From positions 6,634 through 28,993 of the forward strand of contig NCCR01000088.1 of NCBI GenBank assembly GCA_002279765.1: a stretch of 22,360 nucleotides of DNA. Reading direction: 5' to 3'. Below, piece by piece: positions 7,871 to 16,182 of the stretch. This DNA comes from Verrucomicrobia bacterium 12-59-8. GTDB lineage: Bacteria > Verrucomicrobiota > Verrucomicrobiae > Verrucomicrobiales > Verrucomicrobiaceae. Position numbers and translations under genes: made by a program. Every line of letters begins with the position of its first letter. The first letter of the stretch is position 1. A model generated the notes under the pieces. It did not search any database, was not told the origin of the DNA, and worked only from the letters and a program-made list of their open reading frames with translations.

Positions 7871-8872
7871 TCAATCTGCCTCAGGGCGTGGATCACGTGA
7901 AAGCAGGGCACGCATGCCTTCCTTGGGGGATTTGCCCTGATGCAGCACGGCGTGGATTTCGTCAAGGAGCGGCATGCGCACACCACGCGCCTGCGCGGCA
8001 CGGTGCATGCTGGCAGTGTTCAGTACGCCTTCTGCGACCATGCGGGTGCTGGCAATGATCTCATCCAGCGGCCGCCCCTCTCCAAGCATGACCCCGACAC
8101 GATGGTTGCGACTGTGCATCGAATAGCAGGTGCCCACGAGATCCCCCACTCCGCTCAGGCCATAAAAAGTTTCCACCTTGCCGCCTTCAGCCACGCCCAG
8201 ACGCACCATTTCCGCAAGCGCACGAGTGACGAGCGCGGCGAGAGTGTTGTCACCGAGTTTCAGGCCATGGGCGATGCCCGAAGCGATGGCATACGGGTTC
8301 TTCATCGCTCCGGCCCATTCAGCGCCGATGATGTCGTCGGTAGTGTAGGTGCGGAAAAACGGCAGCGTGAAGCAGGCCTGCACCGCTTTGGCGATTTCAC
8401 CCTCCGCACATGCCACGACGGCGGCGGTAGCAAGCTGGCGCGCCACTTCTTCCGCGTGATTGGGACCCGTCAGCACCGCCAGCGGAACGCCGGGAATGGA
8501 CTCACCAATAATCTCGCTCATGCGGCGGCCGGTTTCGAGTTCGATGCCTTTGGAGCAGGAAATGAGCACCCGTGCACAGGATGCCGCCCCACTTTGACCA
8601 ACGAGCTCCGCAGTAACGCGCATCGCCTTGGAAGGAATCACGAACACCAGCATGTCAGCAGGCTGCAAAGCCTCCAGATCGGCGGTGACGGTGATCTCAG
8701 GCGAGAGTTCCAAATCAGGCAGGTAGCGCGCGTTACGACGAGTGTCGCGGATCTGCGCCATCAATTCAGCATCGCGTCCCCAGAACTGCACGTTCAACCC
8801 ACGCCAAGACAACAAAGCAGCAAGGGCAGTGCCCCAGCTGCCGGCACCGATGACTGTGGCGGACTGAATCAT
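7871..8872 (-). CDS. gpsA: Glycerol-3-phosphate dehydrogenase [NAD(P)+]
   Basis: This 333-residue cytosolic enzyme reduces dihydroxyacetone phosphate to sn-glycerol-3-phosphate, the backbone of membrane phospholipids. The NAD(P)-binding motif GAGSWG is at 9-14, the SKG motif at 107-109 and GPNHAEE at 136-142. The catalytic lysine is K191 in GAMKNPYAIASGIAHG. The family's GDL and SRN motifs follow (SGVGDLVGTCYS, then HSRNHRVG). Length and motif order match bacterial GpsA. The start overlaps the plsY stop as ATGA (8869-8872), so translation is coupled and the two consecutive steps of phospholipid precursor synthesis are made together. Confidence 0.97.
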   Translation of the reverse strand: MIQSATVIGAGSWGTALAALLSWRGLNVQFWGRDAELMAQIRDTRRNARYLPDLELSPEITVTADLEALQPADMLVFVIPSKAMRVTAELVGQSGAASCARVLISCSKGIELETGRRMSEIIGESIPGVPLAVLTGPNHAEEVARQLATAAVVACAEGEIAKAVQACFTLPFFRTYTTDDIIGAEWAGAMKNPYAIASGIAHGLKLGDNTLAALVTRALAEMVRLGVAEGGKVETFYGLSGVGDLVGTCYSMHSRNHRVGVMLGEGRPLDEIIASTRMVAEGVLNTASMHRAAQARGVRMPLLDEIHAVLHQGKSPKEGMRALLSRDPRPEAD

Positions 8873-9519
8873 GGCTGCGGCTTCTTTTTGGTGAACACCT
8901 TGCTCTCCGTGCCTGCAATCAAGCGCTGAATGTTCGAGCGATGCCGGATGAAGGCGAGAATCATCACCACAATGCCAAAGCCGAGCAGCACGAAATCCCA
9001 GTGCCCCTCACGCCACATTTGAATGGCCATTGCCGTGGGTACCCCGACCGCCGCCGCCAGAGAACCGAGCGAGACATAACGAAACGCGAAGAGGAAGGAG
9101 AGAAAGCCGATCCAGCCACCGAGCATCCCCGCTTTGGAAATGCCGTACAACACGCCACCGGTGGTCGCGATGCCTTTGCCACCTTTGAAGCCGAGCCAGA
9201 AAGTGAACATGTGGCCGATCACGGCGGCGAAACCGGCCAGCACTTTGCCCAAAGAGATCATTTCGGGAGCTGCGCCGGTCTGTGCGATCCAGCCCGCCGC
9301 CAGCCAGACGGGCAGCCAGCCTTTGAGCATATCGAGGATGAACACCGGAATGCCGATCCCCTTCCCCAGTACGCGGATGGCATTGGTGGCGCCGATGTTG
9401 CCGCTGCCGTGCTGGCGGATGTCGATGCCTTTCAGGCGGCCGGCAAGATAACCGAACGGCACGGAGCCGCAAAGATAGCCGCAGGCAATGCTGAGGAGAG
9501 TGGCGGTGGTTGTGGTCAT
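8869..9519 (-). CDS. plsY: Glycerol-3-phosphate acyltransferase (acyl-phosphate dependent)
   Basis: This 216-residue integral membrane enzyme transfers an acyl group from acyl-phosphate to glycerol-3-phosphate, giving lysophosphatidic acid. All three conserved PlsY loops are present: SVPFGYL with GSGNIGATN (19-46), DMLKG (63-67), and GHMF followed by FKGGKGIAT (102-119). Several hydrophobic helices surround them. It heads the plsY-gpsA pair; its substrate is the product of GpsA. A weak ribosome site (AGGAG) lies about 12 bases before the ATG. It is 74 bases downstream of the cyanophycin synthetase stop on the same strand, so read-through from that gene is possible. Confidence 0.97.
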   Translation of the reverse strand: MTTTTATLLSIACGYLCGSVPFGYLAGRLKGIDIRQHGSGNIGATNAIRVLGKGIGIPVFILDMLKGWLPVWLAAGWIAQTGAAPEMISLGKVLAGFAAVIGHMFTFWLGFKGGKGIATTGGVLYGISKAGMLGGWIGFLSFLFAFRYVSLGSLAAAVGVPTAMAIQMWREGHWDFVLLGFGIVVMILAFIRHRSNIQRLIAGTESKVFTKKKPQP

Positions 9520-9593
9520 GGCGTGATCAGGCTCCTAGTAGCCGAATTCAGCGTGCTCTGGCAAGCATTTCATCGGGCCGAAAACGCCGGATG

Positions 9594-12263
9594 TCATTTC
9601 GCCCCGTACTTTTCTTTCAGGTACTGCACGGTTTCATCCGCCGTATCGGCCTGAATCATCACCAAATCCCCCGCCTGCGCGGATTCGAGGGCCAGATCAA
9701 CCGCCTTCAAGTGGCCGAGAATGGACTCTACACGCCGGGTGCGCGGAGCGTTCTCCAGGCCAGTGGCGATGAGTTTCATGATCTCGCCCGATTCACGACC
9801 GCGCACATAATCGCCTTCGTAGAGCCAGGCTTCATCAAATTCTGCGCTCAGCATGCGGCCTTGTTCAATTATATCGCTGTCACGGCGGTCGCCAGCGGAG
9901 CTGTAAACGACGATGCGGCGCGGATTGCTAAACTGTCGCAAACCATCGAGCAATGCGCGGAGGGCATCGACGTTATGGCCGTAATCGACGATGACGGTGA
10001 TGCCTTTGAGATCAAGCACATTGAAGCGACCCGCATTTTGTTCGAGGCTGGGGACAAAGGTGCGTGCGCCCTGACGAATGAGGTTGTCGTCCATGCCCAG
10101 TGCCCATGCCGCCGCCACTGCGGCGAGGGTGTTTTCGACTTGAAAACCGATCCTCCCACCATGGGTGAGCGGGATTTCGCTCAGCGGCATCAGAACATCC
10201 TCATTCGGACCAGTGGCGCGAATGATGTTCCCATTGCGCACAAAAATGGCACGTTCCCCCTGGATGCGATGGCGGACGATGACGGCGCACTCACCGTCCA
10301 GAGCGAAGAAGATCGTTTTGCGCGGATAGGTCTCCGCCATTTTCACTACGAGCGGGTCAGCGGCGTTCAAGACAGCGCTGCCGTCGGCAGACACGGCGGC
10401 GACGATGCACTGCTTCACCTCAGCAAGCTGCTCTGGAGTGTCGATGTCATTGATGCCAAGGTGGTCGCCAGCCCCAATGTTGGTGACGACGGCGACGTCG
10501 CAGTGGTCAAAGGCCAGACCTTCCCGCAAAATGCCACCGCGGGCGGTTTCCAGCACGGCAGCATCACACAGTGGGTAGGAGAGGATGCTGCGGGCGCTCT
10601 TGGGACCACTACAGTCGCCGCTGTCGATCATTCGTGAACCGACAAAGACACCGTCCGTGCTCGTCATGCCCACGCGCCATTTGTTTTGAGTCAGCAGATG
10701 CGCAATGAAGCGCGTCGTGGTGGTTTTTCCATTCACCCCTGTCACGGCAACGATGGGGATGCGGCCACGGCATTCGGGGGCAAACATGGTGTCGATCACC
10801 GCTTTGCCCACGGGACGCGGCTCTCCTTCAGAAGGATACAGGTGCATGCGCAGTCCCGGACGTGCATTGAGCTCGATGATGACGCCGTTTCGCGGACTCA
10901 GGGGCTGCGTGATGTCCGGTGCGATCATGTCGAGGCCACAAATATCGAGGCCGACCATTTGCGCTGCTTCGACAGCGGCGGCGCAGATCGTGGGATGCAC
11001 CTCTGCGGTGCAATCGACGGCGGTACCGCCTGTGCTGAGGTTAGCATTGCGGCGGATGAGGATCATCCGGTCTTTTTCGGGGATCGATTCTGGAGTGACT
11101 CCCTGCTCGGCCAGCACGCCGATGGCGACGGCATCGATGCGAATGCGGCTCAGGGCGGCTGCGTGATCGGCGGCACGGCGTGGATCGCGATTCTTTTCAG
11201 CAATGAGTTCCTGGATGGTATGCTCACCATCACCGATGACATGCGCAGGATAGCGGCGTGAGACGGCAATGAGTTCACGTCCGATCACAAGTACTCGGTA
11301 GTCCTCCCCCTCGGCAAACTGCTCCACAATGACCGACCGGCTTTCCTCCCGGGCGGCATCATAGGCCTTGATGACCTGCTCGCGGGTGTACAAGTTTAAA
11401 GCGACGCCACGGCCCTGATTCCCGTCCAGCGGTTTCACGACAACGGGCAGGCCGATTTCATTGGCTGCGGCCCAGGCGTCGTCAGCATTCTTGACGGGGC
11501 GTCCCTGCGGCACCGGCAAGCCGATTTCATTGAGCATCCTGCGGGTGAAGTCTTTGTCCTGCACTATGTCTTCGGCAATCGCGCTCGTCTGACTGGTGGC
11601 GGCAGCGAGAATCTTCTTTTGTTTCGCTCCCCAGCCAAGCTGAACCAAGCTGCCTTCGGTGAGGCGATGAACCGGGATGCCACGCAGACGTGCGGCATCC
11701 ACCATGGCACGGGTGCTCGGGCCGAGACAGACACTTTGGGCGAGTTCGCCCAGTTCCGTGATGGCCGCGTTCACGTCCATGGTCTGGCCGAAGAGTGCAG
11801 CGTCGATCAAACGACGCGCGAGCTCGAAGGCTGCATGCGCCACAGCTTCCTCATCGAACTGTGTGATGATGCGGTAGGTCAGGGGCAGCGAGGTGGGCAT
11901 CACCTTGCCAAAGCTCACCTGAAGATCGGAGCGGCTTTGCAGATGCAGCGTGATGGACTGTAGCAGGGCCGCCAAGGCCTCCGCATGTGGTGTCAGACTG
12001 GTTTCGCTGAGCTGCGGCTCCAGAACCGGCAGCCAGGAAAGGAGCCAGGAACGCCAGTTCGAGACGTAGTCGGTCAGTTCGGGAAACTCAATTTTGCACT
12101 CCAAAACAGTCTCACGCGCCCAGAGATTCGGGCCGCGCAGCGCAAGGATTTTGCGCACAATGGTGGAGCGGAGTTCGCTGGATGGGGCAGAGTTGGACAA
12201 GCAAGAAATGGAACGCGCGGAATTGTCCACAGGCCTGAGGGAGGTCAAGGGAAACCTCGGCAT
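9594..12263 (-). CDS. cphA: Cyanophycin synthetase (full length, CphA1-like)
   Basis: This 889-residue protein has the full CphA domain order. The N-terminal domain begins near residue 38 (KILALRGPNLW). The ATP-grasp half spans about 225-490, with VVKPLDGNQGRGV (274-287), RRNANLSTGGT (404-413) and ELNARPGLRMH (464-474). The Mur-ligase half has P-loop GVNGKTTTTR (509-518), ETARGGILR (572-580), DYGHN (760-764) and GDRRD (791-795). In characterised CphA1 the ATP-grasp half adds aspartate to the backbone and the Mur half adds arginine to its side chain, building multi-L-arginyl-poly-L-aspartate, a nitrogen reserve. All the motifs look intact. The N-terminal ~150 residues diverge from the usual CphA pattern, and about 35 residues precede the RGPN motif, so a downstream GTG start near residue 36 is possible. 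The product, including the side-chain amino acid, is inferred. Confidence 0.92.
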   Translation of the reverse strand: MPRFPLTSLRPVDNSARSISCLSNSAPSSELRSTIVRKILALRGPNLWARETVLECKIEFPELTDYVSNWRSWLLSWLPVLEPQLSETSLTPHAEALAALLQSITLHLQSRSDLQVSFGKVMPTSLPLTYRIITQFDEEAVAHAAFELARRLIDAALFGQTMDVNAAITELGELAQSVCLGPSTRAMVDAARLRGIPVHRLTEGSLVQLGWGAKQKKILAAATSQTSAIAEDIVQDKDFTRRMLNEIGLPVPQGRPVKNADDAWAAANEIGLPVVVKPLDGNQGRGVALNLYTREQVIKAYDAAREESRSVIVEQFAEGEDYRVLVIGRELIAVSRRYPAHVIGDGEHTIQELIAEKNRDPRRAADHAAALSRIRIDAVAIGVLAEQGVTPESIPEKDRMILIRRNANLSTGGTAVDCTAEVHPTICAAAVEAAQMVGLDICGLDMIAPDITQPLSPRNGVIIELNARPGLRMHLYPSEGEPRPVGKAVIDTMFAPECRGRIPIVAVTGVNGKTTTTRFIAHLLTQNKWRVGMTSTDGVFVGSRMIDSGDCSGPKSARSILSYPLCDAAVLETARGGILREGLAFDHCDVAVVTNIGAGDHLGINDIDTPEQLAEVKQCIVAAVSADGSAVLNAADPLVVKMAETYPRKTIFFALDGECAVIVRHRIQGERAIFVRNGNIIRATGPNEDVLMPLSEIPLTHGGRIGFQVENTLAAVAAAWALGMDDNLIRQGARTFVPSLEQNAGRFNVLDLKGITVIVDYGHNVDALRALLDGLRQFSNPRRIVVYSSAGDRRDSDIIEQGRMLSAEFDEAWLYEGDYVRGRESGEIMKLIATGLENAPRTRRVESILGHLKAVDLALESAQAGDLVMIQADTADETVQYLKEKYGAK

Positions 12264-12327
12264 GAATCATTAAATGAGATGGTCCGCGCATTTCAGCGCC
12301 TCGGTTTGGGGAAATAACCGCCCCGGT

Positions 12328-12356
12328 TTGACAAGCTCTGGTAACATTGGACTATC
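12328..12356 (+). promoter_or_regulatory. Possible promoter for the ABC-DUF1854 unit in the divergent intergenic region
   Basis: A perfect TTGACA stands at 12328-12333. At a 16-17 base spacing there is only a weak -10 (GACTAT or ACTATC, 12350-12356). The region separates divergent cphA (start 12263) and the ABC gene (12347). If this promoter is real, transcription begins near 12362 and the in-frame TTG at 12383 is a better start than the one at 12347. Confidence 0.28.
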
Positions 12357-14602
12357 GGCGGCTTTCACGTTCCGCCTCCACTTTGCCGCGTCCCCTCATC
12401 CAAGACCTTCCCGACCTCCTGCTTCCGCATGCCGAGTCCAAACTGGCATCTGGTGAGCGCATGCTCGCCCGTCTGATGACGGACTTGGACGCCGGATTGC
12501 ATTTCCGGCATGGACTGATCGTGCTGACCAATACGCGCCTGCTGCATTTTGAGGATGCAGGCGCCAGCCAGCCGCGCTTCCTAGCCTGGAAGCTGGCAGA
12601 GTTGCAGGAGTTCAAACTGGAGGAAATGGGCGCGACCATTGCGCTGCACCTCATGGGAAACGGCACCCTCCTCGGCCAGTGGCGCGTGACTTCCGGCTGC
12701 CTGCGTCAGGCGGAGGCCTTTCTGGCACGGTTTCGGGAGCAGCGCCGGATCCTGAGTGGCGAGGACGGAGGCGCTGAAACCGGTGGCGATGAGGTCGAGG
12801 AGGATGAGGAGGAAATTTTTGCCGCTGAAGATGCCGAAGGGTACATCCCGCCGGGGAAGCCGCTGCTGCGCCTGCTGAGCTTTGCCCGGCCATGGTATCG
12901 ACTGCTCTTTCTCGGGCTGACGCTCACCCTGGCGAGCACCGGGGCGCAAATGATCGCCCCTTGGCTCACCATGTCGCTGGTGGATGACGTGCTCATCCCG
13001 CTGCAAAGCCAGACCGAGCAGGTGCATGTTCATCTGGTCTATGTGTTCATCACCGAACTGGCGCTTGCCGCCTTGCTGACCTGGGCGCTGAACTGGGGGA
13101 AAACGTTCGTGGTAGCGCGCATAGCCGAGCATGTGACCAGCCGCATGCGGCGGGAGACCTTTGAGCATCTGCAGCGGCTTTCCCTCACCTACTTCAACCG
13201 CAAGCGCACTGGAGACCTGATCTCTCGAATTGGTTCGGACACAGAGCATCTCTCTCTGTTTATTTCGGTGAACTTCATCGATTTCTTCTGTGATGTGCTG
13301 CAGTTCATTTTCACGGCGGTCATTTTGTTCAGCATCAACCCGCTTCTCGCTGTGGCCGCATTGGGTCCGGTGCCCATCGTCGCGTGGCTGGTGCAGCGAG
13401 TGCGTGAGCATTTGCGCGGTGGGTTTGCCGCGGCCAGCCGTGCGGGCAGCCAGCTCACCAGCGTGCTGGCGGACACGATTCCCGGCGTGCGCGTGGTCAA
13501 GGCTTTCGCACAGGAGAAGCGTGAGATCGAGCGCTTCCGCGTGGCGGACAAACACATCTTCGACACCAATGACCGTGTGAACAAGACCTGGTCGTTCTTC
13601 ACGCCGATGATCAAACTGCTGACGGACCTGGGCCTGCTGATCGTGTGGGCGGTTGGTGCCTGGAGCGTGGCGCACGATAGCATCACGGTGGGGGTGCTGA
13701 CAGGTTTTGTGCTTTACATCAGCAGCTTCTACGAGCGGATGGATTCGATGAGCCGATTCACGGCATCAATGCAGCGTGCCGCCGCCAGTGCGCACCGTGT
13801 CTTTGACGTGCTGGATGTAAAGCCGGACGTGCCGGTGCAGCGCAATGCGATCAAAGTGGGCCGCCTGCGTGGCGAGATCGAGTTTCGTGATGTGAAATTC
13901 CGCTATGGATCGCGTGAAATCATTCGCGGCATCAGTTTGAAAATCGCGCCGGGCGAAATGGTGGGATTTGTGGGGCCGAGTGGCGCAGGTAAAACAACGC
14001 TGGTGAACCTGGCCTGCCGATTCTTCGAGGTGAGCGAAGGCGCAGTACTGGTGGATGGCTTCAATCTGAGTGACGTCGATGTGATGGACTACCGCAGAAA
14101 CCTCGGACTCGTGCTGCAGGAGCCATATCTCTTTTATGGCACGATCGCGGAGAACATCGCCTATGGAAAACCGGAGGCGACACGGGCCGAGATCGTCGCT
14201 GCGGCGCGAGCAGCACGTGCGCACGACTTCATTATGCGGCTGCCGGACGCTTATGACTCCATGGTCGGCGAGCGCGGGCAGCAGCTCTCCGGTGGCGAAC
14301 GGCAACGTATCAGCATAGCGCGGGCGCTTCTCGTTGATCCGGCCATTTTGATTCTGGATGAAGCCACGTCCTCCGTGGACACTGAGACGGAGCGTGAAAT
14401 CCAGGCGGCGCTGGATCACCTCGTCAAAGGCCGCACCACGATCGCCATCGCGCATCGACTTGGAACCTTGCGCAAGGCCAGCCGGCTGGTAGTGATCGAA
14501 GAGGGACGCATCAAGGAAATCGGATCGCATGATGAACTGCTGAAGAGCAGCGGCACCTACGCGCGCCTGCATCAAGCCATGCTGGAGGTGAACCATTCAT
14601 GA
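12347..14602 (+). CDS. Cyanophycin-locus ABC exporter-type protein with extra N-terminal domain
   Basis: This 751-residue fused membrane/ATPase half-transporter would act as a dimer in the inner membrane. Residues ~15-135 form an extra, apparently soluble domain containing DLDAGLHF and LIVLTNTRLLHFE, resembling a PH-like fold. An acidic linker (about 143-163) follows. The type I exporter membrane region (about 175-480) has six hydrophobic helices, and the nucleotide-binding domain is complete: Walker A GPSGAGKTT (543-551), Q-loop LQEPYLF, signature LSGGERQR (647-654), Walker B ILILDEATSS and H-loop IAHRLG. This type is repeatedly found beside cphA and annotated as cyanophycin metabolism-associated; its substrate is unknown. 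There is no ATG start: TTG at 12347 or 12383 are the candidates. The first ATG (residue 39) would cut into the conserved N-terminal domain. It overlaps the DUF1854 gene by four bases. Confidence 0.9.
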   Translation: MDYRRLSRSASTLPRPLIQDLPDLLLPHAESKLASGERMLARLMTDLDAGLHFRHGLIVLTNTRLLHFEDAGASQPRFLAWKLAELQEFKLEEMGATIALHLMGNGTLLGQWRVTSGCLRQAEAFLARFREQRRILSGEDGGAETGGDEVEEDEEEIFAAEDAEGYIPPGKPLLRLLSFARPWYRLLFLGLTLTLASTGAQMIAPWLTMSLVDDVLIPLQSQTEQVHVHLVYVFITELALAALLTWALNWGKTFVVARIAEHVTSRMRRETFEHLQRLSLTYFNRKRTGDLISRIGSDTEHLSLFISVNFIDFFCDVLQFIFTAVILFSINPLLAVAALGPVPIVAWLVQRVREHLRGGFAAASRAGSQLTSVLADTIPGVRVVKAFAQEKREIERFRVADKHIFDTNDRVNKTWSFFTPMIKLLTDLGLLIVWAVGAWSVAHDSITVGVLTGFVLYISSFYERMDSMSRFTASMQRAAASAHRVFDVLDVKPDVPVQRNAIKVGRLRGEIEFRDVKFRYGSREIIRGISLKIAPGEMVGFVGPSGAGKTTLVNLACRFFEVSEGAVLVDGFNLSDVDVMDYRRNLGLVLQEPYLFYGTIAENIAYGKPEATRAEIVAAARAARAHDFIMRLPDAYDSMVGERGQQLSGGERQRISIARALLVDPAILILDEATSSVDTETEREIQAALDHLVKGRTTIAIAHRLGTLRKASRLVVIEEGRIKEIGSHDELLKSSGTYARLHQAMLEVNHS

Positions 14603-15078
14603 GCACGCAGCAGCCACAGAGCATCGAATTCGCCAAAGATGAGCTGGGCCGATTGGTGCTGGTAGATCAAGACGGCGTCCAGCATGTGAATGTACATCCC
14701 GCCAAACTCTTTCCACTGACCGAGAAAGACCACTGGATCTCCATTCAGTCCGAGGGTGCGCGTGAAATCCTGTGCATCGAGGATCCGCAAAGCCTGCCCG
14801 AGCCTTCGCGAACGCTGCTGCTCGATGCGCTGGCCCGGCGTGACTTTGTCCCCATCATTGAGGTGATCCACCGCATCGTGCGTCTGGCAGCTGGGCATGA
14901 ATGGCATGTCACTACGGATCGAGGGGATACGCGCTTTGAAGTGGAGACGGATGAAAGCATCCAAGCACTTGGCCATGGCCGTCTGGTCATTGTTGACCGC
15001 CGCAACACACGCTATCTTATTCCCAACGTTGCTAGCCTGGACCGAGTCAGCAAACGGAAGCTGGAGCACTACTACTGA
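14599..15078 (+). CDS. DUF1854 protein, cyanophycin-locus type
   Basis: This 159-residue soluble protein of the DUF1854 family has no signal peptide or membrane segment. Family features visible are the opening DELGRLVLVDQDG, the phrase HPAKLFPLTEKDHWISI, LPEPSRTLLLDAL, HVTTDRGDTRFEV and LDRVSKRKLEHYY at the end. The family has no established biochemical role. It travels with the ABC protein next to cyanophycin synthetases, which suggests a cytosolic partner of the transporter, but this is inference. Its ATG overlaps the ABC stop (ATGA) and has a near-perfect ribosome site GGAGGTGA seven bases upstream (14584-14591), the strongest I noticed in the window. Strong coupled expression with the ABC protein is expected. 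Confidence 0.9.
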   Translation: MSTQQPQSIEFAKDELGRLVLVDQDGVQHVNVHPAKLFPLTEKDHWISIQSEGAREILCIEDPQSLPEPSRTLLLDALARRDFVPIIEVIHRIVRLAAGHEWHVTTDRGDTRFEVETDESIQALGHGRLVIVDRRNTRYLIPNVASLDRVSKRKLEHYY

Positions 15079-15080
15079 CC

Positions 15081-16174
15081 TTGAACCCCGTTAACACCCC
15101 GCCAGCCACCACTCCACGTATCGATTCGCTCGATGTCTATCGTGGCATCGTGATGTTCCTGCTCGGTCTGCGCCTGCTGGAGTTCGACGAAGTTTCAAAA
15201 CACTTTCCCAAAAGCGCCATCTGGCAGTTTCTCGGCCATCATTCCTCCCACATTCCATGGGTGGGCTGTTCGCTGAATGATCTGATCCACCCATCGTTTG
15301 CTTTTTTGACCGGGGCGGCGCTGGTGTTCTCCATTTCATCACGTTCTAGAAAAGGCCAGTCGCACTGGCACACGACACTGCATGCGCTGTGGCGCTCAGT
15401 GGCGCTGATCTTCCTCGGAATTTTCCTCCGCAGTGTGGATCGTGATGAGACCCATTGGACCTTCGATGAAACGCTGACCCAGACCGGTCTCGGCTACATG
15501 GCGGCATGCAGCCGCATGCCAATTCCATGGACTTCAACACCCCGGAAGGCTGGCAGCATGATTTCACCGGCTTTTTCGCCCACTGGAATCACAACCGCAA
15601 TGTGGGCTGGAGCTTTGACCGCTGGCTGCTCAATGAGTTCCCGCGTGAGCGTCCCTATGTGGGTTATCTTGGAGGGTACACCACGCTGAATTTCGTCCCC
15701 ACCATCGCCACCATGATCCTCGGGCTGATGGCCGGCACATGGATCAAGCGGGCGGACCAGCCAGCCAGGCAGCTCATGATCGCGAGCGTCGCCTGCCTAG
15801 CCTTCAGTTTTGTGCTCCACTTCGGCGGCATCTGCCCCATCGTGAAGCGGTTGTGGACACCGGCCTGGGTGTTCTTCAGCGGCGGCGGCTGCCTGCTGAT
15901 TTTGGCGGCGCTGTATCAGATCATCGATGTCAGGCAGTGGCGGCGCTGGTCCTTTCCTTTTGTGGTCGTCGGCGTGAACTCCCTCGCCTTCTATGTGATG
16001 CGCCACACGCTGGACATCTGGTTTTCGGAGACACTCCGGAAACACTTTGGCACTCGCGTGTTTCAGATCTTCGGCCCGGAACTTCAGCCAGTCATGATTG
16101 GGGCATGCACCTTCCTCATTTTCTGGCTGGTCCTGCTATGGATGTACCGCCGAAAAATTTACATCCGGCTATGA
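15081..16174 (+). pseudogene. DUF5009/heparan-alpha-glucosaminide N-acetyltransferase-like membrane protein, broken by internal deletion and frame change
   Basis: Two reading frames together spell one family member. The first runs from a TTG at 15081, two bases after the DUF1854 stop, to about 15504. It gives the family opening RIDSLDVYRGIVMFLLGLRL, then WVGCSLNDLIHPSFAFL, ALIFLGIFLRSVDRDET and TQTGLGY. The second, in another frame from about 15506 to 16174, gives GWQHDFTGFFAHWNHN, then TTLNFVPTIATMILGLMAG and four further hydrophobic helices, ending WMYRRKIYIRL. Relatives carry about 45-55 residues, one or two membrane helices, between TQTGLGY and the tryptophan-rich motif; these are missing. 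So both bases and frame were lost at one point, right at a perfect hairpin (15503-15520). This could be a true pseudogene or an assembly error. Relatives move acetyl groups across the membrane, but the substrate here is unknown. Confidence 0.75.
15503..15520. repeat. Perfect short hairpin at the break in the acyltransferase gene
   Basis: GGCATGC (15503-15509) and GCATGCC (15514-15520) are perfect inverted arms of seven bases around the loop AGCC. The hairpin lies exactly where the acyltransferase reading frame switches and where about 150 bases appear to be missing, so it may mark a deletion joint or a place where assembly collapsed. Confidence 0.6.
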
Positions 16175-16182
16175 TGCCTAGG

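Noticed and set aside
7864..8001. Longer start for the methyltransferase at 8001
   Set aside because: The extra 46 residues lie inside gpsA, are cysteine-rich and resemble no methyltransferase; the ATG at 7863 follows the gpsA stop closely and gives a normal protein.
6802..8929. Long plus-strand ORFs at 6802-7785 and 7940-8929
   Set aside because: Both are shadows of the minus-strand oppB-like, methyltransferase and gpsA genes, with histidine/arginine-rich text and no recognisable domain.
12581..13675. Minus-strand ORF of 364 codons opposite the ABC gene
   Set aside because: The opposite strand carries an intact exporter with all motifs; the antisense text has no family features.
16175..16182. 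Frameshift as the cause of the short CphA
   Set aside because: I looked past the stop in all three minus-strand frames for the missing DYGHN and GDRRD motifs. The next bases already belong to the convergent acyltransferase gene and no Mur C-terminal text appears.
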